NCBI RefSeq assembly: GCF_030813695.1
Contig: NZ_JAUSVA010000002.1
Coordinates: 8,455,501 to 8,519,500 of the forward strand
Direction: 5' to 3'
Origin: Kitasatospora herbaricolor
GTDB taxonomy: Bacteria > Actinomycetota > Actinomycetes > Streptomycetales > Streptomycetaceae
DNA length: 64,000 bases
This document shows positions 51,446 to 58,162 of this stretch, piece after piece (positions within the stretch are counted from its first letter, which is position 1; the number at the start of each line of letters is the position of its first letter). Made by a program: the position numbers and the translations under genes. Under the pieces are notes generated by a model, which saw nothing but the letters and a program-made list of their open reading frames with translations, did not search any database and was not told the origin of the DNA.

Positions 51446-51466
51446 GGAGCGGCGGGGCCGTCCCCG

Positions 51467-51550
51467 GTGTTCGGCCTGCCCCCGTGCTCGGCGCGCCCCC
51501 GTGCTCGGCGCGCCCCCGTGCTCGGCGCACCCCCGTGCTCGGCGCGCCCC
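51467..51550. repeat. Five 17-bp tandem units (GTGCTCGGCGCGCCCCC)
   Basis: Units begin at 51467 (degenerate), 51484, 51501, 51518 and 51535; degraded copies continue to about 51625. They fill most of the 328-bp gap between the exporter and aldo/keto reductase genes, ahead of the SARP promoter at 51699. No ORF of coding character is present there. Confidence 0.8.
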
Positions 51551-51698
51551 GGTCTTGACGTGCCCGGGGTACTCGGCGTGGCCCGGTACACGGCGCGCTG
51601 CGGTGTTCGACGCACCCCCGGCCCCCGGCCTCCCACCGGCCGCGCGACCTGCGGCGCAGCGCCCCGGACGTCCGGCCCCGACCACCGGGGCCGGGCAC

Positions 51699-51732
51699 GG
51701 TTTGGATGCGGTTTAGCCCTCGTCAGCACGCT
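51699..51732 (+). promoter_or_regulatory. SARP-type promoter of the aldo/keto reductase gene
   Basis: GGTTTGG (51699-51705) and GGTTTAG (51710-51716) are in 11-bp phase, followed after exactly 10 nt by CACGCT (51727-51732), fitting NANNNT. The coding start is GTG at 51774. Confidence 0.68.
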
Positions 51733-51773
51733 GGAGCCGGCAGGCCCATCGACGTGAGACGGAGCGAATCCTC

Positions 51774-52766
51774 GTGAACGATTTTCCCACCCGCCGGCTG
51801 GGAGGGCTCGAAGTCGGCGCCCAAGGGCTCGGCGCGCTCGGCCTGAGCGAGTTCTACGGCCCGACCGACCCCGACCAGGCGGTGGCCACCATCCGCCGCG
51901 CCCTGGACCTCGGCGTCACGCTGATCGACACGGCCGACGTCTACGGCCACGGGCTGAGCGAGGAACTGGTCGGCCGCGCCGTCGCCGGCCGCCGCGACGA
52001 GGCCGTGGTGGCCACCAAGTTCGGCGTGCTGCGCACCGGCGACGGCATCGGACAGGCCGTCCGCGGCGACGCCGAATACGTGAAGCAGGCCGCCGACGCG
52101 TCGCTCAAGCGCCTCGGGCTGGACCACATCGACCTCTACTTCCAGGCCAGGGTCGACAGTTCCGTGCCCATCGAGGAGACGGCGGGAGCGCTGGCGGAGC
52201 TGGTGCAGGCCGGCAAGGTCCGGTACATCGGGCTCTCCGAGGCCGCTCCGGAGACCATCCGCCGCGCGCACGCCGTCCACCCGCTGGCCGCCGTGCAGAC
52301 CGAGTGGTCACTGTTCTCCCGCCAGCTGGAGGATGAAGTAGCCCCGACCGCACGCGAGTTGGGCATCGGTATCGTCCCCAACGCGCCGCTCGGGCGTGGC
52401 CTGCTCACCGGGCGGTACCGCTCCACCGAGGCCTTCGGGCCCACCGACTTCCGTACCGTGGCGCAGCCGCGCTTCACTCCCGAGAACTTCCCCGGCAACC
52501 TGGGCCTGGTCGACCGGCTGGAGCCGCTGGCGATCGAGCTGGGGGTGTCGGTCGGCCAGCTCGCCCTGGCCTGGGTGCAGCACCAGGGGGAGGACGTCGT
52601 CCCCATTCCGGGCACCCGCCGCATCGACCACCTGGAGGAGAACCTGGCTGCCGCCACCCTCTCGCTGGGCCCCGAGGAGCTGGCCGCCATCGAGGCGGCG
52701 GTCCCCGCCGGCGAGGTCGCGGGCGCCCGGCTGACCGACTTCAGCCTGCAGTTCGTCGACCTCTGA
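51774..52766 (+). CDS. Aldo/keto reductase-family protein lacking the catalytic-position histidine
   Basis: TIM-barrel protein of 330 residues of the AKR family (AKR13-like: LGLSEFYGPTDPDQA near residue 25). Asp52 and Tyr57 in LIDTADVYGHG and Lys82 in VVATKFG keep three members of the tetrad. The fourth, normally His in DLYYQHRVD, is Ala125 in DLYFQARVD. The C-terminal NADPH-binding segment VPIPGTRRIDHLEENLAA is intact. It may have lost carbonyl reduction or changed reaction; the same substitution class is known in non-reducing or enone-active AKR relatives in general. It has its own SARP-type promoter, which ties it to the pathway. Confidence 0.9.
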   Translation: MNDFPTRRLGGLEVGAQGLGALGLSEFYGPTDPDQAVATIRRALDLGVTLIDTADVYGHGLSEELVGRAVAGRRDEAVVATKFGVLRTGDGIGQAVRGDAEYVKQAADASLKRLGLDHIDLYFQARVDSSVPIEETAGALAELVQAGKVRYIGLSEAAPETIRRAHAVHPLAAVQTEWSLFSRQLEDEVAPTARELGIGIVPNAPLGRGLLTGRYRSTEAFGPTDFRTVAQPRFTPENFPGNLGLVDRLEPLAIELGVSVGQLALAWVQHQGEDVVPIPGTRRIDHLEENLAAATLSLGPEELAAIEAAVPAGEVAGARLTDFSLQFVDL

Positions 52767-52800
52767 CGCCCGCCCCGGGAGGCCGGCACCGGCTCCGGGT

Positions 52801-52847
52801 ATGCGGCAGCACCGGCAGGGCCTCGGGCCCCGCCGGGTATGCCGCAT
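52801..52847 (+). terminator. Nested inverted repeat after the aldo/keto reductase gene
   Basis: Outer arms of 8 bp (52801-52808 with 52840-52847) enclose an inner 10-bp stem with one mismatch and a 3-nt loop (52813-52822 with 52826-52835). It starts about 35 nt after the stop codon and may end transcription. Confidence 0.5.
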
Positions 52848-52915
52848 GCCCGGAGCGGGGAGGCCCGGGGCACAGGCACGGGCGGCGAGGACGGCGATTT
52901 CGAGGGGCCCGGTGG

Positions 52916-52960
52916 CGTTTAGGAGCTGGGCAGGGGTGCTTTAGACGGGCGGCAGAGGCT
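52916..52960 (+). promoter_or_regulatory. SARP-type promoter of the O-acyltransferase gene
   Basis: CGTTTAG (52916-52922) and GCTTTAG (52938-52944) are in 22-bp phase, with a degenerate middle position, and GAGGCT (52955-52960) follows after exactly 10 nt. The coding start is at 53022. Confidence 0.62.
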
Positions 52961-53021
52961 GGCCGACGACCGTCCACCGGTCGTCCGTCGTCCCGTCCAC
53001 CTCGCACGCAAAGGATTCGCC

Positions 53022-54191
53022 ATGTCCGAGCGCACTGCTCAACCGGCCGCGTTCTCCCGCCTGCCGTCCCTCACCGGGCTGCGGTTCGTCGCGGCCCTGC
53101 TGGTCTTCTTCACCCACCTGTCCGTGGAGGGCTACCTCGCTCCCGGGCCGGCCTCCGCGGTGTTCCGCTACGCCTTCGGCCTGGGCTGGGTCGGGGTGGA
53201 GTTCTTCTTCATCCTCAGCGGGTTCGTACTGACCTGGTCGGCCCGGCAGGACGACAGCAGATCCCGGTTCTGGCGGCGCCGGCTGGTGAAGATCTTCCCG
53301 ACCCACCTGCTGACCTGGGTCGCCGCGCTGCTGCTGGCGCTCTGGGCCGGCGAGACGCTGACGGGCGGCCGCCTGCTGCCGAGCCTCTTCCTGGTGCACG
53401 CCTGGGTGCCCGAGCTGGACGTCATGCGGGCCGTCAACCTGCCGAGCTGGTCGCTCAGCTGCGAGCTGGCCTTCTACCTGGCGTTCCCCTGGCTGAGGGC
53501 GCTGACCGACCGGATCCGGGTGGACCGGCTCTGGGCCTGGGTGCTGGCCCTGACGGCCGTGATCGTGCTGCTGCCGTTCGCGGACGACGCGTTCGTCCCG
53601 GGGAGCCCGCAGCTGCCCGGGATGGAGATGTCCCTGCTGCAGAACTGGTTCCTGGTCGCCCTGCCCCTGGTGCGGGCGCTGGACTTCGTGCTCGGCATCC
53701 TGCTGGCGAGGATCGTGCTGGCCGGCCGCTGGATCCCGCTCGGTCTGCCCGGGGCGGCTGTCCTGGTGGCGGCGGGTACGGCCCTCCAGCTCGCACTGGT
53801 GCCGACGGTGTACGGGTTCACCGCGACCGTCGCGCTGCCGCTGGCGCTGCTGGTCGCCGCGGCCGCGCAGGCCGACGTCGCCGGCAAGGCGTCACCGTTC
53901 CGCAGCCGCACGGCCGTGCGGCTGGGCGAGATCTCCTTCGCCTTCTACATGACGCACCACCTGGTGCTGCACTACGTCCGGGTGGCGCTGGGCGGGACCC
54001 GGGTGTGGAGCGTGCCGGAGGTGGTCGGGCTGGGAGCCGTGCTGCTGGTGGTGACCATCGGGGTGTCCTGGCTGTCCTACCGGTTCGTGGAGATTCCGGC
54101 CGTACGCCGGTGGAGCGACCCGGCGGTCCGTTCGGGGGTGCCTGAGCCGGTGTGCGTCGGCGCGGTGGCCGGGACCTCGGCGCCGAGCTGA
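53022..54191 (+). CDS. Membrane O-acyltransferase, acyltransferase-3 (OafA/YrhL) family
   Basis: Integral membrane protein of 389 residues with about ten helices. Family marks are the N-terminal LTGLRFVAALLVFFTHLS (conserved Arg and catalytic-region His), GWVGVEFFFILSGFVLTWSA, the RRRLVKIFPTHLLTW loop and NLPSWSLSCELAFYLAFPWL. Macrolide 3-O- and 4''-O-acyltransferases such as MdmB and CarE belong to this family, as do cell-wall acetylases. Its own SARP-type promoter inside the cluster suggests that it acylates a hydroxyl of the polyketide. I do not recall such a gene in the abyssomicin cluster, so it may mark a new tailoring step. Confidence 0.9.
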   Translation: MSERTAQPAAFSRLPSLTGLRFVAALLVFFTHLSVEGYLAPGPASAVFRYAFGLGWVGVEFFFILSGFVLTWSARQDDSRSRFWRRRLVKIFPTHLLTWVAALLLALWAGETLTGGRLLPSLFLVHAWVPELDVMRAVNLPSWSLSCELAFYLAFPWLRALTDRIRVDRLWAWVLALTAVIVLLPFADDAFVPGSPQLPGMEMSLLQNWFLVALPLVRALDFVLGILLARIVLAGRWIPLGLPGAAVLVAAGTALQLALVPTVYGFTATVALPLALLVAAAAQADVAGKASPFRSRTAVRLGEISFAFYMTHHLVLHYVRVALGGTRVWSVPEVVGLGAVLLVVTIGVSWLSYRFVEIPAVRRWSDPAVRSGVPEPVCVGAVAGTSAPS

Positions 54192-54505
54192 CCGTCCGAC
54201 CCGAGCCGGCCCTCGAACGAACCCGGCCCTCGAACGAACCCGACTCTCGAACCCGGCGCCCGACCGGGCGCCGGCCGGGCCCGGCCCCGGGGCCGGACGG
54301 CCGTACCCAGGGGGGTACGGCCGCTCCGGTCCGGGGCCGGGCCCGTCGGGCGGTCAGGACGGTGCCGGTGCCGCCGCCGGTGGAATACGACGGTGCACCG
54401 AGGGCCGCGACGGTGCGGCGAGAGGGCGGTGCACCGAAACGGCGGTGCACGAAAGGGCGCATGAACAAATTTGCGGTCCGGGGCCGTCGGCCCGGGGGAG
54501 CGCTT
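54192..54505. other. Gene-free stretch between convergent units
   Basis: About 310 bp after the acyltransferase gene, rich in CGAACC and CCGGGC repeats. An ATG at 54461 opens a frame without a ribosome binding site or coding character. It leads into the long palindrome at 54506. Confidence 0.5.
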
Positions 54506-54541
54506 GAGGCCGCCGATCCGAATATTCGGATCGGCGGCCTC
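54506..54541. terminator. 36-bp perfect palindrome between convergent genes
   Basis: Two 18-nt arms (54506-54523 and 54524-54541) are exact reverse complements with no spacer, centred on AATATT. It lies between the acyltransferase (plus, stop 54191) and ferredoxin (minus, stop 54627) genes, where a bidirectional terminator is expected. The AT centre would form the hairpin loop. Confidence 0.75.
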
Positions 54542-54626
54542 CGCCGGGGCGCCCGCCGGGCGATTCAGGCGCTCATGACCGGTGGTTACTCCCGAGGATC
54601 CCCGCCCGGAGGGGCTTGCGGAGACT

Positions 54627-54836
54627 TCAGGTCGACTGCGGCGAGGCGGTCTCCAGTGCCAGGGCGCGGGCCGGGCAGAGCTGCTGGGCCAGCCGTACGT
54701 CCCCTTCCAGTCGGGCGTCGGGCTCCTGCTCCAGCACGTGGACCAGGCCGTCGTCGTCGTGCTCGAAGACGTCCGGCGCGGTCAGCACGCACAGGCCCGC
54801 GCCGATGCAGCGGTCGCGGTCGGCGGTGATCAGCAT
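54627..54836 (-). CDS. Ferredoxin of the [3Fe-4S] P450-partner type
   Basis: Small ferredoxin of 69 residues with cluster ligands in DRCIGAGLCVLTAPDVF (first and second Cys) and QLCPARAL (last Cys, followed by Pro). The middle Cys of the CxxC found in 4Fe-4S forms is replaced, as usual in [3Fe-4S] ferredoxins that serve actinobacterial P450s. It starts 10 bp after the P450 gene and is its probable electron donor (AbyW-like). Confidence 0.93.
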   Translation of the reverse strand: MLITADRDRCIGAGLCVLTAPDVFEHDDDGLVHVLEQEPDARLEGDVRLAQQLCPARALALETASPQST

Positions 54837-54846
54837 GTCCGCCCCC

Positions 54847-56046
54847 TCACCAGGCCACCGGCAGGCGTTCCACGCTCTGCATCGTGCCGGTCCGGCGCAT
54901 CCGCAGCTCCTCGGCGGGCACCGCCAGCCGCAGCCCCGGCAGCCGTCGTACCAGCGTCTCGAAGGCGATCTCCAGCTGGAGCCGGGCGAGGTTCTGGCCG
55001 AGGCACTGGTGGATCCCGTAGCCGAAGGTCACATGCTGGCGGCTGCCCCGGGTGATGTCGAAGGCGTACGGGTCCTCGTGCACCCGCTCGTCCCGGTTGA
55101 CCATGGTGGAGGAGATCACCAGGCCGTCGCCGGCCTTGAGCAGATGACCGTCGATCTCGATGTCGGCCGTGATCCAGCGCACCCCGGCGAAGTCGGTCAC
55201 CGCGGTGATCCGCAGCAGTTCCTCGATCGCCGTGACCGCCGGCACCTCGCCCGCGCGCAGCGCCGCCAGCTGCTCGGGGTGGTCCAGCAGGGCCAGCACG
55301 CCCAGCGGGATCATCGAGGAGGTGGTCTCCAGGCCGGCGATCAGCAGCACCATGGTCAGCTGCACGACCTCGTCGTGCGAGAGTTCGCCGGTGTCGACGT
55401 GCTCCACCAGCCGGCCCACCAGGCTCTCGCCGCGCTCCTCCTCCTGCGCGGTCACCAGCCGGTCGAGGTAGCGCACCAGTTCGGCCGCGGCGGCCTCGGT
55501 GCTGGCCGGGTCCTTGCCCTGCATGATGCCGGCGGTGGCGGCCTGGAAGAAGGCGTGGTCCTCGTAGGGGATCCCCAGCAGCGCCGACATCACCAGGGAC
55601 GGTATCGGCGCGGCGAAGTGCTCCACCAGGTCGGCGGGCGCACCGATCTCCTCGATGCCGTCGATCAGGCCGTTCACGATCCGCTCGATGTCCGGCCGCA
55701 GGGCCCGGGCGTGCTTGAGGCTGAACTCGGGGTTGAGCAGCCGGCGGTGGTGGTTGTGCAGCGGCGGGTCCTCGCCCACCAGCACCAGCTTGCGGGCCGC
55801 CGGGGCCCCCAGGTGCGGGGCCATCGTGGGGTACTCGTCGTAACTGCGGTCGGAGGACAGGCGGTCGTCCGCCAGCAGGCGGCGACCCTCCTCGTAGCCG
55901 GTGATCAGCCACACCTGGCGGCCGTCCCACAGGGTGACCTTGTTGATCGGGCCGCGTTCGCTGATCTCGCGGTACACGTCCGGGGGCTGATAAGGGCAAG
56001 TACGGCGCACCGGGAAGGACGGTGCTTCGACGGAACTGACGGACAA
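54847..56046 (-). CDS. Cytochrome P450
   Basis: Soluble P450 of 399 residues from the TTG at 56046, which has GGAGG 5 nt upstream; the frame stays open to an ATG at 56169, but that extension lacks P450 character. The I-helix motif is LLIAGLETTSSM, the ExxR is EELLRI, the meander includes VNRDERVHEDPYAFD, and the heme loop is FGYGIHQCLGQNLARLQLEI. The N-terminus (CPYQPPDVYREI) resembles CYP105-type enzymes. In abyssomicin a P450 (AbyV) epoxidises the cyclohexene formed by the Diels-Alder step; this is the closest analogue here. The coupled ferredoxin follows. Confidence 0.94.
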   Translation of the reverse strand: MSVSSVEAPSFPVRRTCPYQPPDVYREISERGPINKVTLWDGRQVWLITGYEEGRRLLADDRLSSDRSYDEYPTMAPHLGAPAARKLVLVGEDPPLHNHHRRLLNPEFSLKHARALRPDIERIVNGLIDGIEEIGAPADLVEHFAAPIPSLVMSALLGIPYEDHAFFQAATAGIMQGKDPASTEAAAAELVRYLDRLVTAQEEERGESLVGRLVEHVDTGELSHDEVVQLTMVLLIAGLETTSSMIPLGVLALLDHPEQLAALRAGEVPAVTAIEELLRITAVTDFAGVRWITADIEIDGHLLKAGDGLVISSTMVNRDERVHEDPYAFDITRGSRQHVTFGYGIHQCLGQNLARLQLEIAFETLVRRLPGLRLAVPAEELRMRRTGTMQSVERLPVAW

Positions 56047-56210
56047 CGCGGCCTCCGAGCGGACGTTCCCGGAATGACCACCGGGAAGAAGTCGGGTATC
56101 TCCGGCGCATGCTAGTTCTGTTGCCGGGAATGGGGCCACGCCCCATCTGGTCGGCATTAACCCCCGCATTGTCGCCGCTTTAGCAGGTGGTTCAGCACGG
56201 GCGCCGGGAC

Positions 56211-56255
56211 GATTTAGAGGTGACGCCGGGCCGGTTTAGGGACGCTGCCTAGGGT
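56211..56255 (+). promoter_or_regulatory. SARP-type promoter of the cyclase-KAS III-PKS 2 unit
   Basis: GATTTAG (56211-56217) and GGTTTAG (56233-56239) are in 22-bp phase; TAGGGT (56250-56255) follows after exactly 10 nt. A further GCTTTAG/GGTTCAG pair (56177 and 56189, 12 bp apart) lies upstream and could serve the divergent P450 gene. The coding start is at 56310. Confidence 0.68.
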
Positions 56256-56309
56256 GATCATCGCGCTGCTTTCCGGCGCCTCAGGAATATCCGCGAACGG
56301 AGTTGTGGC

Positions 56310-56849
56310 ATGGCATCGATCACCCTTCCCGGCCCGCTGGGCACCGCCGCCGACACCCTGCGGGGCTGGCTGCTCGCCCGGCTGACGGTGCCGCCGTTCG
56401 GCCCGAAGGGCCCCAACCCCGCCGTCGGCGAGCCCGAGAACCTGCTGTACCTCACCGACCTGGTCGAGACGCTGGTCAGCTACGACTCCAACAACGAGGA
56501 CTTCGAGGGCGCCTCGCCCACCCTGGACGACCTCGCCCACGTCCGCTACGAGCTGCGCGACCAGAAGGGCGTCCTGCTCGGGGCCACGAAGGGCATCGGC
56601 CAGATGCTGCGCAAGGGCCCCGAGGGCAACTTCCTGGCCTACTTCTCGGAGGAGATCCGGCTGCTGGACGGCACCGTCATCCGCACCGGCGGCGTCGTCG
56701 ACGACGCCCGGCTCACCGCCGGCGAGCAGCAGACCATCAAGGCCGTCGCGGTGGCGGGGCCGCTGCGCGGCGCCATCGGCTTCCGGCAGTTCCGCCCGGT
56801 GGAGACCCACAAGTCGTACGCCTCCGCGATCGTCCTCTACCGCCGCTGA
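56310..56849 (+). CDS. AbyU-like beta-barrel protein, probable spirotetronate [4+2] cyclase
   Basis: Protein of 179 residues without signal peptide. An N-terminal part of about 45 residues (GTAADTLRGWLLARLTV) precedes a strand-rich domain: NLLYLTDLVETLVSYDSN, VRYELRDQKGVLLGATKG, FLAYFSEEIRLLDGTVIRTGG and a C-terminal GPLRGAIGFRQFRPVETHKSY. The last blocks match what I remember of the natural Diels-Alderase AbyU (YYQEDITLSDG and LTGFRQWR). AbyU-type eight-stranded barrels close the spirotetronate ring between the exocyclic methylene and the terminal diene. Its place beside the KAS III gene and PKS 2 fits. The N-terminal extension makes it longer than AbyU (about 140 aa). GGAG lies 8 nt before the ATG. 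Assignment is by remembered motif and context. Confidence 0.82.
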   Translation: MASITLPGPLGTAADTLRGWLLARLTVPPFGPKGPNPAVGEPENLLYLTDLVETLVSYDSNNEDFEGASPTLDDLAHVRYELRDQKGVLLGATKGIGQMLRKGPEGNFLAYFSEEIRLLDGTVIRTGGVVDDARLTAGEQQTIKAVAVAGPLRGAIGFRQFRPVETHKSYASAIVLYRR

Positions 56850-56920
56850 GCCGGCGCCGGCCGCGAGCCGGCCCGCCGGGCCACCCGCACGACCGAGCCA
56901 CGACACCGGGAGCAGACCGT

Positions 56921-57952
56921 ATGGACCCCGCAGAGATCCGCATCCTGGCGGCCGGCACCGCGCTGCCCGGCCCGCCCATCGACAACGCCACCCTGGGCCG
57001 CCGCTTCGGGATGGACGCGCTCTGGGAGCAGTGGGTGGACGTCTTCATCGGCACCCGCTCCCGCCACCTCGCCCTCGATCTGGAGACCGGCGAGCAGCGC
57101 GACACCCTCGCCGGCCTGGGGGAGCGGGCCGGCCGCCAGGCCCTGGCCGCGGCCGGCACCGACCCCGCCGAGATCGACCTCGTCATCCTCGGCACCGCCA
57201 CCCCCGACTCCCTCATGCCCGCCACGGTGAACCAGATCGCCGACCGGCTCGGCATCGACGGGGTGGCCACCTACCAGCTGCAGTCCGGCTGCTCCGGCGC
57301 GGTGCAGGCGCTCGACCTGGCCCGGCAGCTGCTCTCCACCGGCCGGCACCGCACCGCCCTGGTCCTGGGCGGGGACGTCATCGCCAAGCACTACGACCTC
57401 TCGGTCGACCTGCGCACCGTCCCGCCGGCCGAACTGGTCAACTACGTGCTCTTCGGCGACGCCGCGGGGGCCGCGGTGCTCAGCGGCGACCCGGCCGCCG
57501 GCCGGACCGCCGTGCGGACCTCCTTCGTCCAACTCGTCGGGCTGGGGCGGCCGCCGGGGCAGGTCCTGGAGTGGTTCGGGCCGGTCGACCGGCACAGTGA
57601 CCGGCCGTCGGCCCAGGAGGACTACAAGGCGATCGAGGAGTCGGTGCCGGTGCTGTCCGAGGAGATCCTGCACCGGCTGCTCGACGACCTCGGTTGGAAG
57701 GGCAGCGAGCTGACCCATCTGCTGCCGCCGCAGCTCTCCACCCAGATGACGAAGCGGATCGTCGAACGGCTGGCGCTCAGCGGCGCCGAGGAGATCAGCT
57801 GCGTCGGCGACACCGCCAACACCGGCAACGCCCTGGTCTTCTTCCAGCTGGAGCAGCTGCTGCCCCGGCTCACACCCGGTGACCGGGTGGCCGCCATCGC
57901 GGTCGAGAGCAGCAAGTGGATCAAGTCCGGGTTCGCCCTGGAACACGTCTGA
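56921..57952 (+). CDS. KAS III-like tetronate synthase (AbyA1/RkD-type)
   Basis: Thiolase-fold protein of 343 residues. The active-site Cys124 is in QLQSGCSGAVQAL. The FabH positions that normally read PHQAN and GNTS read PPQLS (Pro270 in place of His) and GDTAN (Asp297 in place of Asn), so the usual decarboxylating triad is not conserved. Tetronate pathways use a FabH-like enzyme to join glyceryl-ACP and the beta-ketoacyl chain with C-C and C-O bond formation, which releases the polyketide; no malonyl decarboxylation is needed. The ATG at 56921 follows GGGAG. It lies between the cyclase gene (71-bp gap) and PKS 2. Confidence 0.9.
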   Translation: MDPAEIRILAAGTALPGPPIDNATLGRRFGMDALWEQWVDVFIGTRSRHLALDLETGEQRDTLAGLGERAGRQALAAAGTDPAEIDLVILGTATPDSLMPATVNQIADRLGIDGVATYQLQSGCSGAVQALDLARQLLSTGRHRTALVLGGDVIAKHYDLSVDLRTVPPAELVNYVLFGDAAGAAVLSGDPAAGRTAVRTSFVQLVGLGRPPGQVLEWFGPVDRHSDRPSAQEDYKAIEESVPVLSEEILHRLLDDLGWKGSELTHLLPPQLSTQMTKRIVERLALSGAEEISCVGDTANTGNALVFFQLEQLLPRLTPGDRVAAIAVESSKWIKSGFALEHV

Positions 57953-57978
57953 CCGTCCGACAGGTCCGACCCGCAGCA

Positions 57979-58061
57979 CCCGGGACCCCGGCCCCACCCG
58001 GGACCCCGGCCCCACCCGGGACCCCGGCCCCACCCGGGACCCCGGCCCCACCCGGGACCCC
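57979..58061. repeat. 18-bp tandem repeat before PKS 2
   Basis: Four exact units of CCCGGGACCCCGGCCCCA (57979-58050) and a partial fifth lie in the 210-bp gap between the KAS III gene and PKS 2. Self-complementary CCCGGG and GGGACCCC cores could form RNA structure in the leader; no promoter is visible. Confidence 0.8.
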
Positions 58062-58162
58062 GCACGCCTGTCACCCCCGCACTCCTGCACCCCCCCCGCA
58101 CTCCCCCGCACTCCCCGTCCCCCGCACCCCGTCACCGCGAACTCCCGAAGGGCAGAGCACGC

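Noticed and set aside
54461..54829. ATG frame starting MNKFAVRG and running through the palindrome
   Set aside because: No ribosome binding site, passes through the terminator and overlaps the ferredoxin gene in antisense.
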